Shown: positions 22,366 to 32,397, numbered from the stretch's first letter. The stretch: 48,653 bases of DNA from Verrucomicrobiota bacterium (GCA_013140495.1 JABFSR010000070.1:1-48653), one strand, 5' to 3'. Notes: generated by a model from the sequence alone, not told the origin. Numbers and translations are program-made.

Positions 22366-25146
22366 TTACGGGTAGATCAGCCGGAAATACTTTGAATCTG
22401 GCGCAGGTGTAGTGTGAACGTAATGCCCGCCAGACAAGGTAATACCGGTCGTCACATCAGTCCAAACTGGTGAACTGAGGCTCGGGCTGCTCTGCAACCG
22501 ATACGGTATGAATGGCCAGGTCAATACTACGGAGCCACCAGACGTGGCGACTGTGAGGCGCGGTTCAGCCGTGGTCGCGAGGAAGTTGTCAAACGTCGCG
22601 TCACCCGCAATTGTAGGGTCGCTTTGACTGGCCACGACTAAACCGACCTGGCCGCTGGGGTAGAGGTTTCCTGAATCATTCGCAGGGAGTCGGATGAGCG
22701 GATTGCTAGTATCTGGCAGCTCATAGACTTGTCCTTCAAAGTTAGTTCCACTGCCCATAAAGACAAAGCGGTAACTCTTGCCTCTGGTGAGGTGCAGACC
22801 GCTCGGCTCAGTCTCGATCTGACCGGTAGGCGTCTCATTCACCAATCGCGAGATGTCCAAGTCGCCGTTGCTTGCGCCTGGCAATATGCCGCTACCTGGC
22901 TCCCAACTAAATAGATAACCTCCAGTGGTTCCTAGACCTGGGGTGTTAATGCGTGCAGCGACCCCAAAAGCTTGACGAACCGTATCGTCAAAATCAATGA
23001 GGTCTGCCGAGACGTAGAAGTCAGTATAATTAGCGCCCGCCAGGAAGCTGCCAGCCCGGGCTGGTCCCGCATCGGGAATTGGCGGCGCCGGAGCATAGAC
23101 ATGATACACGCCACCGGTAGTAATGAAACTGGCAGCCGTGGCACCAATCCCCGCGCCAGGAAGCGGGTCGTAATGAGCCCACGCCGGACTGGTGTCATTG
23201 CCATCATTAAAATTGTCGAAAACTGTTGGGGGGGTTACCGGTGTGATCAATGTCGGGCTGTCACTGGTGGGAACGAGTAACAGATAGTCCATAACGACCA
23301 ATCGTTCGTCTTTAGTGACAGTACCACCAAGGGTCAATCGCAGCGTTTTGATTCCGGCGAGGTTCACCACGGCGGGAGCCGATCCGAACATCAACGGCTC
23401 GTACTTGTAGTTGAGCCGCTGCAGATGGTTATCTACGTTAAACGAACCAAAGCGCACCGTTGCTTGATCGGCGACCGTAGGATCGCTGGTCACCTGATCC
23501 AGGTAAACAGTGGTCGAGCCAAAACTGCTACAGCGCAGATAAACGTGGTAGTTCGTGGGTGTGAAATTGCGCGTGTAGTTCAACCAATCCCCGGGCGATG
23601 TGAGCTTGACTTGGTATTCAAGGACGTTCGTGGCCACGTACTGCGAGCGTTGGGTGTCGTGGATGCGCAATGCTTCACCGATCGGAGGAAGATTGGTCGT
23701 ATTGTCAGTTATGTCTCCAGCCTCATCACGAGCGAGAGTCACCATAGAGCCCTGGGTGATCTGCACCCTGTCCAGCGTCCGGTATTCTGAGAGCACAGCA
23801 TTGAAACTACCGCCCGGCTTGAAAAAATCTACACCCGGCGTTCCAATCAAGTCAAAATAGCCCACGCCACCGCCGTTGACCGGTGCTGCGGTTGAGTCGA
23901 GTCCAGAAACCGCAATAGGATCCAACTTAAAACTCCCGCCGGAGTAGTTGTAATCTTCTGCTTCTACCGTCTTTACCCCGGCTGATTTGAGATAGGTATC
24001 CGAGAAAGTGTCGAACCAGAAGGTGTTGGTGGATTTAAGTATGCCGGTGGTGTCCTGCACCTCGATGCGGGCGGAATAAAGAGTGTTGGCCGCGAGCGTC
24101 GCTGCTGCTGTTGTGAAGTTGACCGTGCTGCCATTGGCCGGAAGCGGTGACAAGGAGACTGAAACGTCAACCCCATTGAGGTAGAGCTTCGTGGCGCTGG
24201 CGTCAATCTGGCCGGCGGTGTAGGTTTCAGCTGTGAAGCTGATCCCGCTGGCTGGCGGATGAAAATTGGTGAAGCGATTCGCCGGCGTGCGGGTGGTGAC
24301 CTGCGGCACGCCTGACCCATCAACCGTGAACAGTGGATGGTGGATGGCTGGGGCAATCGCCGCGTTCGGATCCGTAGCGGCGGCGTAATAGTTGTCAATG
24401 GTGACATCCGTGGTGCCAGCGGTACCATTACGACTGAACGAAAGGAAGCCGCAGAGGCCACTCGTGAACGAATCCAGAGCGGGAGGCTGCGTGTCGTCGC
24501 CATAAAACGTGACCAGTGGCTTTGTTAGGTCGTTCAGATCGTAAGCTTGGCCCTTGTAAATCGAGCCGACGGCCTGAAGGACCAAGCGGTAGGAATGCCC
24601 AGGCTCGAACGTGATATCTGCTGCAGCCAAAGTCTTGGTAGCGAAGCCAGCCGTAACAGTGTTGATTTGCAATTGCCCTCCCTTTCGATCCCCTGGATTC
24701 TCTCCATCCTGGGCAACATCATAATTGAGAATGATTCCAGAATCTCCACCAAGCCCCGCCATGGTCCAACGGCCCAGCAAGACTATCGCCTGATCCTCGA
24801 CGACCCAATTGACGACATCCAGTGACATATAGAAGTCGGTGTAAACATTAGTTTGGAGGATTGCGGCTGCCGCCGGGGCCGTCCCAGGGATTGGGTTGGC
24901 TCGAATCCGCAATGCCTTGCCGCTCCCGGAGGCCGGGAAAGTGTAGCTTTGCCCAAAGAACTGCTCCTTGGTCCAAGCGGCGCTTAACGAGCCGGAGTCA
25001 AAATTGTCCGACTGGGCGTTGGCAATGGATTGCCCGCCGAGCAATGCCAACCCCGCCGCCAATGCGGTAAGGCTGCCGAATATTGAGCACGTTGACTTCC
25101 GGTGGTGCGGAAGTTGAACAGTGATTGGTGAGTTTGAGGTTTTCAT
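22366..25146 (-). CDS. Large secreted protein with two LamG-like beta-sandwich segments
   Basis: A 926-residue protein from the ATG at 25146; upstream in-frame codons to 25350 precede the signal peptide and are not used here. The signal sequence ends SLTALAAGLALLGGQSIANAQ. The first segment (about residues 45-260: DNFDSGSLSAAWTKEQFFG ... TDVTIDNYYAAATD) and the last (about 660-860: DNFNDGNDTSPAWAHYDP ... DATFDNFLATT) share the same order of motifs, including YTDFY, SYRLVL/SYRFVF, KGQAYDL/EGQVYEL and TIDNYY/TFDNFL. They look like duplicated concanavalin/LamG-like carbohydrate-binding sandwiches. Between them are a FN3-like region and a CBM-like region (VEAEDYNYSGGSFKLDP...DWLNYTRNF). No catalytic domain is recognised. 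It has its own promoter and terminator. Confidence 0.7.
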   Translation of the reverse strand: MKTSNSPITVQLPHHRKSTCSIFGSLTALAAGLALLGGQSIANAQSDNFDSGSLSAAWTKEQFFGQSYTFPASGSGKALRIRANPIPGTAPAAAAILQTNVYTDFYMSLDVVNWVVEDQAIVLLGRWTMAGLGGDSGIILNYDVAQDGENPGDRKGGQLQINTVTAGFATKTLAAADITFEPGHSYRLVLQAVGSIYKGQAYDLNDLTKPLVTFYGDDTQPPALDSFTSGLCGFLSFSRNGTAGTTDVTIDNYYAAATDPNAAIAPAIHHPLFTVDGSGVPQVTTRTPANRFTNFHPPASGISFTAETYTAGQIDASATKLYLNGVDVSVSLSPLPANGSTVNFTTAAATLAANTLYSARIEVQDTTGILKSTNTFWFDTFSDTYLKSAGVKTVEAEDYNYSGGSFKLDPIAVSGLDSTAAPVNGGGVGYFDLIGTPGVDFFKPGGSFNAVLSEYRTLDRVQITQGSMVTLARDEAGDITDNTTNLPPIGEALRIHDTQRSQYVATNVLEYQVKLTSPGDWLNYTRNFTPTNYHVYLRCSSFGSTTVYLDQVTSDPTVADQATVRFGSFNVDNHLQRLNYKYEPLMFGSAPAVVNLAGIKTLRLTLGGTVTKDERLVVMDYLLLVPTSDSPTLITPVTPPTVFDNFNDGNDTSPAWAHYDPLPGAGIGATAASFITTGGVYHVYAPAPPIPDAGPARAGSFLAGANYTDFYVSADLIDFDDTVRQAFGVAARINTPGLGTTGGYLFSWEPGSGILPGASNGDLDISRLVNETPTGQIETEPSGLHLTRGKSYRFVFMGSGTNFEGQVYELPDTSNPLIRLPANDSGNLYPSGQVGLVVASQSDPTIAGDATFDNFLATTAEPRLTVATSGGSVVLTWPFIPYRLQSSPSLSSPVWTDVTTGITLSGGHYVHTTPAPDSKYFRLIYP

Positions 25147-25215
25147 ATGATGATACGACTTGCCCGTTTTTCTTGTTACTTCTTTTTTCGTTGGTTCTTT
25201 CGAGGAGACAATAAA

Positions 25216-25244
25216 TTTGTAATGGATGACTGAACTCTGGTCAA
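25216..25244 (-). promoter_or_regulatory. Sigma-70-like promoter for the large secreted protein
   Basis: On the minus strand TTGACC (25239-25244) and TACAAA (25216-25221) are separated by exactly 17 bases, about 70 bases before the ATG at 25146. The roughly 310-base divergent gap (25147-25457) holds this promoter and nothing else that I recognise, except a TTGACA at 25389-25394 that could serve the opposite gene. Confidence 0.45.
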
Positions 25245-25457
25245 GTTTTCCAACGATTTTGTTCAACCAAAATAGGGGGACAAATGGGGACAAAGTGGCC
25301 GTCTCGTGACTGCTCCCTTCTTCACTCCAAGATTCAAAGGCGCGAGTCACCTTTGTACCGGTATCGCGCTCCTGACTTTGACGATGTTTTGACAGCCATC
25401 ACAGCCATGGTCAGTATCAAGCGCATCCCACGGAGGTCGGGGGATCGTCAGGCAAAT

Positions 25458-26975
25458 ATGAAAAAGTTTTTATTGCGGATACTTCGTTGGGGTACGGGTT
25501 TGTTCTTGGTGGTAATCGTCGCGATGCTTGCGCGCGGCTGTTATGCGTTTCGAGATCGGATGCCGAGCTACTCGTTGGATTTGAAGATTGACGCTGCGAA
25601 ATCGCTGGAGACGCCTCGCCCGTTGCGGGTCGGTTTCGCGCGGGTGAAGATCAATCCTGATCTTTCAAACCCGAAAAATCCGGTCTGGTTGGCGGGCTTC
25701 AGTCACCATCGCGCAGCAACGGCCATTCATGATGACCTTTGGGCCATTGCTTGTGTGTTGGACGATGGCTACACGCGGTTCGGGGTTGTCGCGCTGGATG
25801 CCATCGGATTCTTCCACGATGATGCGGTTGCGGTGCGACGCGGTTGCCCCCCAGAGTGGAAGCTTGATTACACCACGGTCTGCTCGACTCACAACCACTC
25901 AACTCCGGACCTGATGGGGTTGTGGGGGCCGGATGTCCTCCACACCGGTGTGGACGCCCGCTATCGCCAGCAGGTGATTGCAGCTGCCACAAAAGCATTG
26001 GGAGAGGCCGTTGCCGCATTGCAACCGACCCGTGTCGCGTTCCACGAAATTGCCACGCCCACGGACGGTCTCGTGGCGGACACGCGCAAGCCAATCGTCT
26101 TCGATCCAGACATTCGCGTGATGCACTTCACGAGTGTGACGAACGGCGTCACGTTGGGAAGCATCGTGGGTTGGGCAAACCACCCGGAAACTCCGTGGGG
26201 CAAGAATACCGAAATCACCGCCGACTTCTGCGGCTACTTGCGCGATGCGCTTGAACGCGGTGTCACCAACGATGGGCGTAATTTGGCTACAGGCGTGGGC
26301 GGCATTCACCTGTACGTCAATGGCGCGATCGGCGGATTGATGACTACGCATCCAAGCGTGACGGTGCGCGATCCATACTTGCAGAAGGAATTCAAAGAGC
26401 CATCACATGAAAAGTCCCGCGCCGTTGCCCACCAACTGGCGGCGCGGATCCTGCCCAGGTTGCAGGCTACCAACTCCGCATCCACCGACATCGCTCCTAT
26501 CGGCATCCGCGCGCGAACGATCGAAATACCAATTGATAACAAGCTTTTCCTGGCGGCCGCGTATTTGGGTCTGATTGACCGGGGTCATGTGCACTGGAAA
26601 AAAATGCGCACGGAAGTGGCGCTCGTGACGTTAGGCGAGACGAGCATTGCCTGTGTGCCGGGTGAAATTTATCCCGAGATCATCAATGGTGGGATTGAAC
26701 GTGCGCCGGGCGGCGATTTTAACATCGAGCCTGTGGAAGTGCCGGCACTTCGCAAACTCATGCCCGGGCGGGTGAAGTTTGTCTTTGGCCTGGCCAATGA
26801 CGAGTTGGGCTACATCATTCCCAAGAGTGAATGGGATGAAAAGCCGCCCCACTTGTACGATACCAAAGGCGTTTATGGCGAGGTCAACTCCTGCGGGCCG
26901 GACACAGCCAGACTCCTGCATGCGGCGCTGGCAGAACTTTGCCGGGAAGCAAATTCTTCGGGAGCGACCAGGTAA
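25458..26975 (+). CDS. Membrane-anchored neutral/alkaline ceramidase-like hydrolase
   Basis: About 505 residues from the ATG at 25458 (MKKFLLRILRWGTG), where an N-terminal signal-anchor helix (LFLVVIVAMLARGCYAF) begins; the open frame extends further upstream but without family features. The body resembles the N-terminal domain of neutral/alkaline non-lysosomal ceramidase-like proteins: VGFARVKINPDL, VWLAGFSHHRAATAIHDDLWAIACVLDDG, GVVALDAIGFFHDD, VCSTHNHSTPD (a likely zinc-binding His-x-His), VGWANHPETPWG and VNGAIGG. Members hydrolyse amide bonds in sphingolipids or related compounds; the real substrate here is unknown. Its stop is one base from the stop of the convergent cytochrome gene. 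Confidence 0.72.
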   Translation: MKKFLLRILRWGTGLFLVVIVAMLARGCYAFRDRMPSYSLDLKIDAAKSLETPRPLRVGFARVKINPDLSNPKNPVWLAGFSHHRAATAIHDDLWAIACVLDDGYTRFGVVALDAIGFFHDDAVAVRRGCPPEWKLDYTTVCSTHNHSTPDLMGLWGPDVLHTGVDARYRQQVIAAATKALGEAVAALQPTRVAFHEIATPTDGLVADTRKPIVFDPDIRVMHFTSVTNGVTLGSIVGWANHPETPWGKNTEITADFCGYLRDALERGVTNDGRNLATGVGGIHLYVNGAIGGLMTTHPSVTVRDPYLQKEFKEPSHEKSRAVAHQLAARILPRLQATNSASTDIAPIGIRARTIEIPIDNKLFLAAAYLGLIDRGHVHWKKMRTEVALVTLGETSIACVPGEIYPEIINGGIERAPGGDFNIEPVEVPALRKLMPGRVKFVFGLANDELGYIIPKSEWDEKPPHLYDTKGVYGEVNSCGPDTARLLHAALAELCREANSSGATR

Positions 26976-26976
26976 C

Positions 26977-28527
26977 CTAAAAGCTGTTGTTCAAGTTGCC
27001 CGGCACCCAGCCGCTGGCGCGGACGAAACTTCGCAGCGCGTCGCGTTCGTCGCCGTCAATCCCGCCGCTCGCGTTTTTGTCGAAGCGTTCGATGAGTTTT
27101 TTTACGATTTCGCCGGGTTTCCGCCGTTGCAGTGCCCGGTCAATCACCATGTCGGTGGCGTGATCCTTCAAGGCGTCACGCAACGTCTCCACATCGGCCT
27201 CCCGGACGGGAACGACATGCACGGTGATGCTGCCCATCTCGTCGGTGGAGGACGGCCCCCACTTCACGCGCACGGGCGGCGAAATGGGATTGCGCGGGTT
27301 GTTGGCGGAATTGTCGTAAGTGAGTTCAGATTCGATCCGCGTGCCCCGGGGAAGTCGCAAGCGCTCCTTGAAACTATATTGCTCCTGCCATGCAAAATCC
27401 CAGTCCGGTATGTGCATGAGAATTTTTTCGCTGCCATTCGGAAGCACCGCTTTCATCGTCATGGTTTTGGCAATGTAATGGGCATGGGGACTTATGGAAA
27501 ACGCATCTGCATCCACCGGCAGCGTAAACGAGTCCTTGACCACGTAGTTCGACACTCCAGCGGGGATGTCAATGCCGCTGATTTCGCCAAACGCGGGTGG
27601 CAATTGAATTCCGACAAATGACCGCTGTGGCGGTTTGTCCGCAAAGAAAATCCCGACCGTCGAAAGTTCCTCCTCCGCTTTGCCGGTGGGATGAAAATGA
27701 GTTTGCACCACGAGATCCGCGTTTTTGGGGTAACGATAGGCCAGATCATCCGGCAGCACCCGCACATTGGAACCGACCGCCCAACCACCCACCGGTGTGA
27801 AGGTGCGACCGACGCGGCCTTTTTCCTCGAAGCCAGGTTCGCCGTCGGTGCCTTCCATTTCCCGAGCCTTGCCGGTGGTGTCCAGATAGAACAGGGCATG
27901 ATGAACAATGCTGCGCGCGCCCGGACGGAATTCGATGGCCCGCACCCATTTGTCCTCCGGGAGGTTCAGTGGAAATACGAAGTTGCGATAAATGTCATGG
28001 CCTTCCGCATAAAGCTTGAAGGGCTTTTCCATCTTCACGATCAAGTCCGGCTTGCCGAGTTGCCAGCCTTCCGGAAACGTCGGCAGTTTTGGCAGGAGGG
28101 CGGCGGCACCTTCCGGCATACCGCCTTCATACCAACTCCGCAACGTGCCAATCTGTTCCTCTCGCAACACGCGAGCATTCTGAAATTCCACGTGCCCGGC
28201 CTCCGCATGCCATGGTGGCATGAATTTCGTTCCAGTGACCTCGGTGATCTGCCGCGCGTGTTTGCGAACCTGTTCAAACGTCATCAGCGAAAACGGCGCG
28301 GCCTCACCCGGGCGATGGCATGAGACGCAGTTTTGGAAAATGATCGGCGCGACATGTTCGGTGAACGTGGGCTTGGTAACTTGAGTCGGACTCGCAGGCC
28401 GGGCGTCGTTGGCAGCAGCCGCGCACCAGCTCGGATTGGCGATGGTGACAATCGTGGCGGCAACTGCGAAATGAAGGCTTAGCTGCTTCACGCGCAGATT
28501 ATTTTTCAGGAAGCTTCGAGTTGTCAT
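26977..28527 (-). CDS. Periplasmic c-type cytochrome fused to a copper type II monooxygenase-like fold
   Basis: About 516 residues from the ATG at 28527, overlapping the end of the upstream redoxin gene by 29 bases; a GTG at 28491 is an alternative. After a signal peptide (ending WCAAAA) comes one heme c site, CVSCH in IIFQNCVSCHRPGEAAPFS. The middle and C-terminal parts show His-rich copper-type motifs, VHHALFYLD, VVQTHFHPTG and SPHAHYIAKTM, as in the PHM/DBH-like Cu2 monooxygenase fold. The C-terminus has an EF-hand-like loop (FDKNASGGIDGDERDAL). Such fusions occur in Verrucomicrobia, Planctomycetes and Acidobacteria, with unknown substrate. It is probably a periplasmic oxidative enzyme whose heme feeds or drains electrons. 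Confidence 0.75.
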   Translation of the reverse strand: MTTRSFLKNNLRVKQLSLHFAVAATIVTIANPSWCAAAANDARPASPTQVTKPTFTEHVAPIIFQNCVSCHRPGEAAPFSLMTFEQVRKHARQITEVTGTKFMPPWHAEAGHVEFQNARVLREEQIGTLRSWYEGGMPEGAAALLPKLPTFPEGWQLGKPDLIVKMEKPFKLYAEGHDIYRNFVFPLNLPEDKWVRAIEFRPGARSIVHHALFYLDTTGKAREMEGTDGEPGFEEKGRVGRTFTPVGGWAVGSNVRVLPDDLAYRYPKNADLVVQTHFHPTGKAEEELSTVGIFFADKPPQRSFVGIQLPPAFGEISGIDIPAGVSNYVVKDSFTLPVDADAFSISPHAHYIAKTMTMKAVLPNGSEKILMHIPDWDFAWQEQYSFKERLRLPRGTRIESELTYDNSANNPRNPISPPVRVKWGPSSTDEMGSITVHVVPVREADVETLRDALKDHATDMVIDRALQRRKPGEIVKKLIERFDKNASGGIDGDERDALRSFVRASGWVPGNLNNSF

Positions 28528-29128
28528 TTTTTGTAATGTAGCACCCAATCGCCTTGGTGACAGGTGTGGTCACCGGTTTGCCATCGAGAATGGCGTCCAA
28601 TGCCGAACGCAAATCCCGCTTGGATGGCGTGAGGCGATGCTTTCCGAAAGCGGTCACGCGATCATCAATGCGACCCCGATAAAGCACAGTGTTGTCCGGC
28701 GCGAGCACAGCCACTTCCGGCGAAACCGACACTTGTGCAAATCTGACTAGCTGATGTCCGGGATCAAGCAGGGCAGGGAGTTTGAATTCATGCTCCTTTG
28801 CATGTCGGCGGGCTGCGTCTGCTGACAGGTCGTCCTCCACATAAATCAAATAACTCCGCACTCCCCGGTCTTTGTAAGAGGCGGCGATTCGATTGATCTC
28901 CGGCGCGTAGGAATTGGCGATTGGACACTCTGACATCACGAAAAACAACAGGGTGCATTTCTGACCGGCGGCGGCCAGCGGTTGATGGCTGGCTCCTTGC
29001 ACATCCTTGAAAATCGTGTTCCTGACATCCGCTTCTCCATTACCAGGCTTGCTCGGTTGTTCCGCCGCCGTAAGCACGGCGGCAGATAACAAGACCCAAC
29101 CCGTGACTGTCATGAATGATTTGATCAT
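28499..29128 (-). CDS. Secreted redoxin (thioredoxin-fold) protein
   Basis: A 209-residue protein with a signal peptide (MIKSFMTVTGWVLLSAAVLTAAEQ) and an AhpC/TSA-Redoxin-like thioredoxin fold: CTLLFFVMSECPIANSYAPEI carries a single Cys at the peroxidatic/CxxC position (ECPI), followed by RSYLIYVEDDLSADAARRHAKEH and VLYRGRIDDR. The last Cys is in KAIGCYITK. The second Cys of a CxxC pair is absent, so it is not a standard thiol:disulfide reductase. It overlaps the downstream cytochrome/copper gene, and the two are almost certainly one operon. A role in copper or heme delivery to that protein is an inference. Confidence 0.78.
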   Translation of the reverse strand: MIKSFMTVTGWVLLSAAVLTAAEQPSKPGNGEADVRNTIFKDVQGASHQPLAAAGQKCTLLFFVMSECPIANSYAPEINRIAASYKDRGVRSYLIYVEDDLSADAARRHAKEHEFKLPALLDPGHQLVRFAQVSVSPEVAVLAPDNTVLYRGRIDDRVTAFGKHRLTPSKRDLRSALDAILDGKPVTTPVTKAIGCYITKNDNSKLPEK

Positions 29129-29189
29129 GGACTGCTCCGGGTCGGAGGACGGTTCAGAGCGTATTCAGAACGTATTTTGGTCCTGCCGA

Positions 29190-30659
29190 TTACTGTGGCC
29201 GGCCCTTGGGAACGAATTTGCTGGGCAATACATCAGGCACAACGCGAACCTCGGTGGTGAACTTGAAAGGCTCAGGATTGCTCGTTGGGAAAGTCAGTTC
29301 GACGAAGAAAGCGGTCCAGCCTTTCGCAGGCTCGGCAACCTTGCCCACATACACCCCGCCGCCCTGGTCGGTCAAAGTGCTGCTCTGATATTTTGGCCCC
29401 AGCGTCTCAAGGCGGAAGTCACGTGCGTTGGGATTTGTTGCCTGCCAAAGTTTGACTCCGGAAGGTTTGTCCTTCGTGGTCACTTTGATCGAGCCATCTT
29501 TTTCAAGCGTCCATGAGAACTGGGGCAGGGGAGTTTGACTGAGCACAGCCTGGTAACAGGCCTGCAACGTCAGGTATGCGTCGGAACCCTTGAGCGAATG
29601 ATCGGCGTTGGGCACGTAGCGCAGATATTTTACGCCGGGCAGATCGTTGAAATAAAACTGGGAGGAATCCGGCAGGAAGAACTGGTCGCCGGCGGCATTC
29701 ACGATGAACTTGGGCATCGTGAGCCGGCTGCGGTATTCGTAAGGGTCCTCGATTTTCATCAACGCCTTGTCTTCCGGCGTGCCGTTCCACTCCATGATTT
29801 TGAATGCGGTGTAGTCACCGACGGCCGGCGCCCAGAAACCGTAGGCGCCGTAATGGTGCTTCATGGAGGCTTCGAGGTTCAGCACGTCAATCACGATGGG
29901 CACTATGGCGACCACGCGCTTGTCCACCGCCGCAGTTGTCCAGGTCGTCCAACCGCGTTTCGATCCGCCCGTCACCACGAATCCGTCTATCTTTGTATTG
30001 CCACCTGCGGCGCTGTTGCAGAAGTCCGTTACGGTATCCATTGCGCGCACGGCAGATTTTGTCATCGGCAGGCGGGCCGGCCATTTCTTGTCACCCGTCC
30101 GTAGAAACTTGTCCCAGGTGTACGCAATCAGCGAGTCCTCCTTCCGCCCCTCGGTTTCCCCGGCAAATACGAGCGGCTGGTTGGGCACCATCTTCAGTTC
30201 GGTCACCACGGATTTGGTGGCGATGGCAATCTTGACAAGGTTTCCGTCTGCTCCCTTGGGCGGGGCGCCGCCATTGCCACCACCACCGATGAACAGCAAA
30301 GATTTTGAACTGGTGATCTGATCCGGCTTGACGATGGTCATCCAATGTTTCCAGAGCGGACGATCCACCTCGTTTGTGGTGAGCCATGCCTGCGAGGTCA
30401 TTTCAATGATGTGCGTGGTCTGGCCATTGCCGGGGATGCTTGCCAAAACATGATAGCTGTAATTCGCATCCGGCGCGGCTATGTACTCATCCAGCGCGGT
30501 ACGATCATCCTGTACCGCCTGCTGGGTTTCGGGGGCGACGGGTTTTGGGGTGTTGGTCTGCTCGACCTTTGAACAGCCGGCAGCCAGCAAGATCAGAAGG
30601 CTGGCAGAAATCGAGCAATGAGAGAGGATTTCAAACTTTTTTTTCAAACGTGTGTTCAT
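29190..30659 (-). CDS. PhoPQ-activated pathogenicity-related (PqaA-like) lipoprotein, alpha/beta hydrolase
   Basis: About 489 residues from the ATG at 30659 (MNTRLKKKFE). The lipobox LLAAGC near residue 29 predicts a lipoprotein. The alpha/beta-hydrolase core is recognisable by VVTGGSKRGWTTW (nucleophile Ser), NAAGDQFFLPDSSQFYFNDLPG (acid Asp) and VPNADHSLKGSD (His). ALDEYIAAPDANYSYHV opens the mature domain and WTAFFVELTFP closes it. This matches the PhoPQ-activated protein PqaA family, described from enterobacteria and common in Planctomycetes and Verrucomicrobia. The substrate is unknown; a role in hydrolysing peptide or ester bonds at the cell surface is likely. Neighbouring genes give no pathway. 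Confidence 0.82.
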   Translation of the reverse strand: MNTRLKKKFEILSHCSISASLLILLAAGCSKVEQTNTPKPVAPETQQAVQDDRTALDEYIAAPDANYSYHVLASIPGNGQTTHIIEMTSQAWLTTNEVDRPLWKHWMTIVKPDQITSSKSLLFIGGGGNGGAPPKGADGNLVKIAIATKSVVTELKMVPNQPLVFAGETEGRKEDSLIAYTWDKFLRTGDKKWPARLPMTKSAVRAMDTVTDFCNSAAGGNTKIDGFVVTGGSKRGWTTWTTAAVDKRVVAIVPIVIDVLNLEASMKHHYGAYGFWAPAVGDYTAFKIMEWNGTPEDKALMKIEDPYEYRSRLTMPKFIVNAAGDQFFLPDSSQFYFNDLPGVKYLRYVPNADHSLKGSDAYLTLQACYQAVLSQTPLPQFSWTLEKDGSIKVTTKDKPSGVKLWQATNPNARDFRLETLGPKYQSSTLTDQGGGVYVGKVAEPAKGWTAFFVELTFPTSNPEPFKFTTEVRVVPDVLPSKFVPKGRPQ

Positions 30660-31030
30660 GGATTTTGATGGGTATGGAGGAAGCTGGCTTGGGGACAATG
30701 AGACTGGTTTCGCTGCTGGTCGTAATTCTTAGGTTACTTATCTTGGTTTGCGGCAACATGGCCGCATTCTTCCGACTGGCTGCCCGGAGTCTTATTCAAA
30801 TAAATCCTTGTGTCCATCCGCATTCGTTGAGTGGCAAGGTTCGCTTCATTGCCCGTGATTCCCAGACGCGGCCATCAGGAGGAATTCCGTTTCAGCACAG
30901 GTCGAGCGCCCGAAGAGAAGCACGACCAAGAGCGTTTGCCGAAAAGCTTAATTCCAACCCACCGACTCTGTTCTGTTCCAGTTACAGCACCAGCAACATG
31001 CTGGTTTTTGAATGAAGATTAGCAGGCATT
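30660..31030. other. 371-base gap without a recognised gene
   Basis: Between the PqaA-like gene and the C-terminal fragment of the interrupted pseudopilin. Open frames here have no family likeness and no repeat of the kinds seen elsewhere. It should contain the promoter of the minus-strand PqaA-like gene, but I cannot point to one with confidence. Confidence 0.4.
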
Positions 31031-31487
31031 TTAAGGTTTAATCTTCGCCGTGCTACGTTCATTCAGCCATGCGATATCTACGCTATTGGGCTTGGGCTGT
31101 GTGTAGGCTGATGTTTGTCGGCTGATGTAGGTGGTGGCCATCCTCCCGGAATAGGTGCGAGCGTCTTTCCACTTATGGATTTCTGAGTGGCCATCTCCAA
31201 AGGTAAAGCCGCACGCGTTGCAGTGAGAAACTCCCGGTCCATCCTGAAATGCGGCGGCGGTTGGCAGATTATTCATGTTAACGGCGAAAGCCGCATCGTT
31301 GATGCTATCTGGATTTTCATCAATGATGACCCAAAGGTTGCACGGCGCTGGCAAAGTCATGTCTCCGGTTTTTTTGTAAATCCGCCACGGTGGGGAATCC
31401 CAATGTTCCGATGAATGTTGCCTGAATGATTGGCTCATGGAGATGCTGCGGACCCTCGGTTCTCCTTTTTTTCCAAAACTCAAACTA

Positions 31488-32397
31488 GAGTCTGTCATGG
31501 ACTTTTTGGGGAGATTGTTTCGAGGTATAAAATGATGTAAGTATTTTTCTCTGGATCCTTTGCGGGGAATATGTGAAAAGCTGGGGATGAGGAAAGCACG
31601 CAAGAGTTATCCCAGTGATGTCAGTGATGAAGAGTGGGCGTTCTGTGCGCCGTACCTAACCTTGATGAAAGAGGACGCGCCGCAGCGCGAGCACCCGCTG
31701 CGGGAACTCTTCAATGGCCTGCGCTGGTTTGTGCGCGCGGGCTGCCCGTGGCGGATGATGCCCAACGATCTGCCGCCGTGGCACGCGGTGCAACAGCAGA
31801 CGCAACGCTGGCTGCGCGCAGGTTGCTTTGAAAGCATCGCGGAAGATTTGCGCCTGCTATTGCGCTTGAGCGTGGGACGCACCGATGCGCCCAGCGCAGC
31901 TATCCTGGACAGTCGCACGCTCCAGTCCACGCCCGAGAGTGGTGGACGAGCCGGTTACGATGGGGCGAAGAAACGCAAGGGCAGCAAGGTGCATGCAGCC
32001 GTGGACACGCTGGGACATTTGCTGGCAGTCAAAGTCACCGCCGCCAACGAACAGGATCGGGCGCAAGTCAAAGCACTGGCGCAAGCGGTGCAGGCCGCCA
32101 CAGGGGAGAACGTGCAGTTGGCGTATGTGGATCAAGGCTACACGGGCGAGCAACCGGCGGCGGACGCGGCGCAGCACGGAATGAAACTCGAAGTGGTGAA
32201 ACATCATGAGGCCAAACGCGGTTTTGTGTTGTTGCCGCGCCGCTGGGTGGTGGAGCGTTCCTTTGCCTGGGCCGCGCGCTTTCGGCGGTTGACACGCGAT
32301 TACGAACGGCTCGCTTCCACACTCTCCGGCTATCACTGGCTCGCCTTCGCCATGCTCATGCTCAAATCCGTCTTCGCCAATAGTCCATGACAGGCTC
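31488..32397 (+). mobile_element. IS5-family insertion sequence (IS427-group-like), 910 bases
   Basis: Inverted terminal repeats GAGTCTGTCATGGACT (31488-31503) and GAGCCTGTCATGGACT (complement of 32382-32397) match at 15 of 16 positions. Both sides carry a TA target duplication (31486-31487 and 32398-32399). It contains a single transposase gene and no passenger. The near-perfect ends and open transposase suggest a recent, possibly still active copy. Confidence 0.88.
31587..32390 (+). CDS. IS5-family DDE transposase
   Basis: 267 residues from the ATG at 31587 ([18 protein letters not shown]). The N-terminal region ([38 protein letters not shown]) is the DUF4096-type domain of the IS5/IS427 group. 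The catalytic triad is Asp in [12 protein letters not shown], Asp in [12 protein letters not shown] and Glu in [11 protein letters not shown], followed by [12 protein letters not shown]. Its end lies only a few bases before the right terminal repeat. It would catalyse cut-and-paste transposition of the element within which it lies. A TTG at 31560 is a less likely upstream start. Confidence 0.92.
   Translation: MRKARKSYPSDVSDEEWAFCAPYLTLMKEDAPQREHPLRELFNGLRWFVRAGCPWRMMPNDLPPWHAVQQQTQRWLRAGCFESIAEDLRLLLRLSVGRTDAPSAAILDSRTLQSTPESGGRAGYDGAKKRKGSKVHAAVDTLGHLLAVKVTAANEQDRAQVKALAQAVQAATGENVQLAYVDQGYTGEQPAADAAQHGMKLEVVKHHEAKRGFVLLPRRWVVERSFAWAARFRRLTRDYERLASTLSGYHWLAFAMLMLKSVFANSP

Noticed and set aside
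26779..27621. 280-codon plus-strand frame crossing the end of the ceramidase-like gene
   Set aside because: It overlaps two well-supported convergent genes in other frames and has no recognisable domain.
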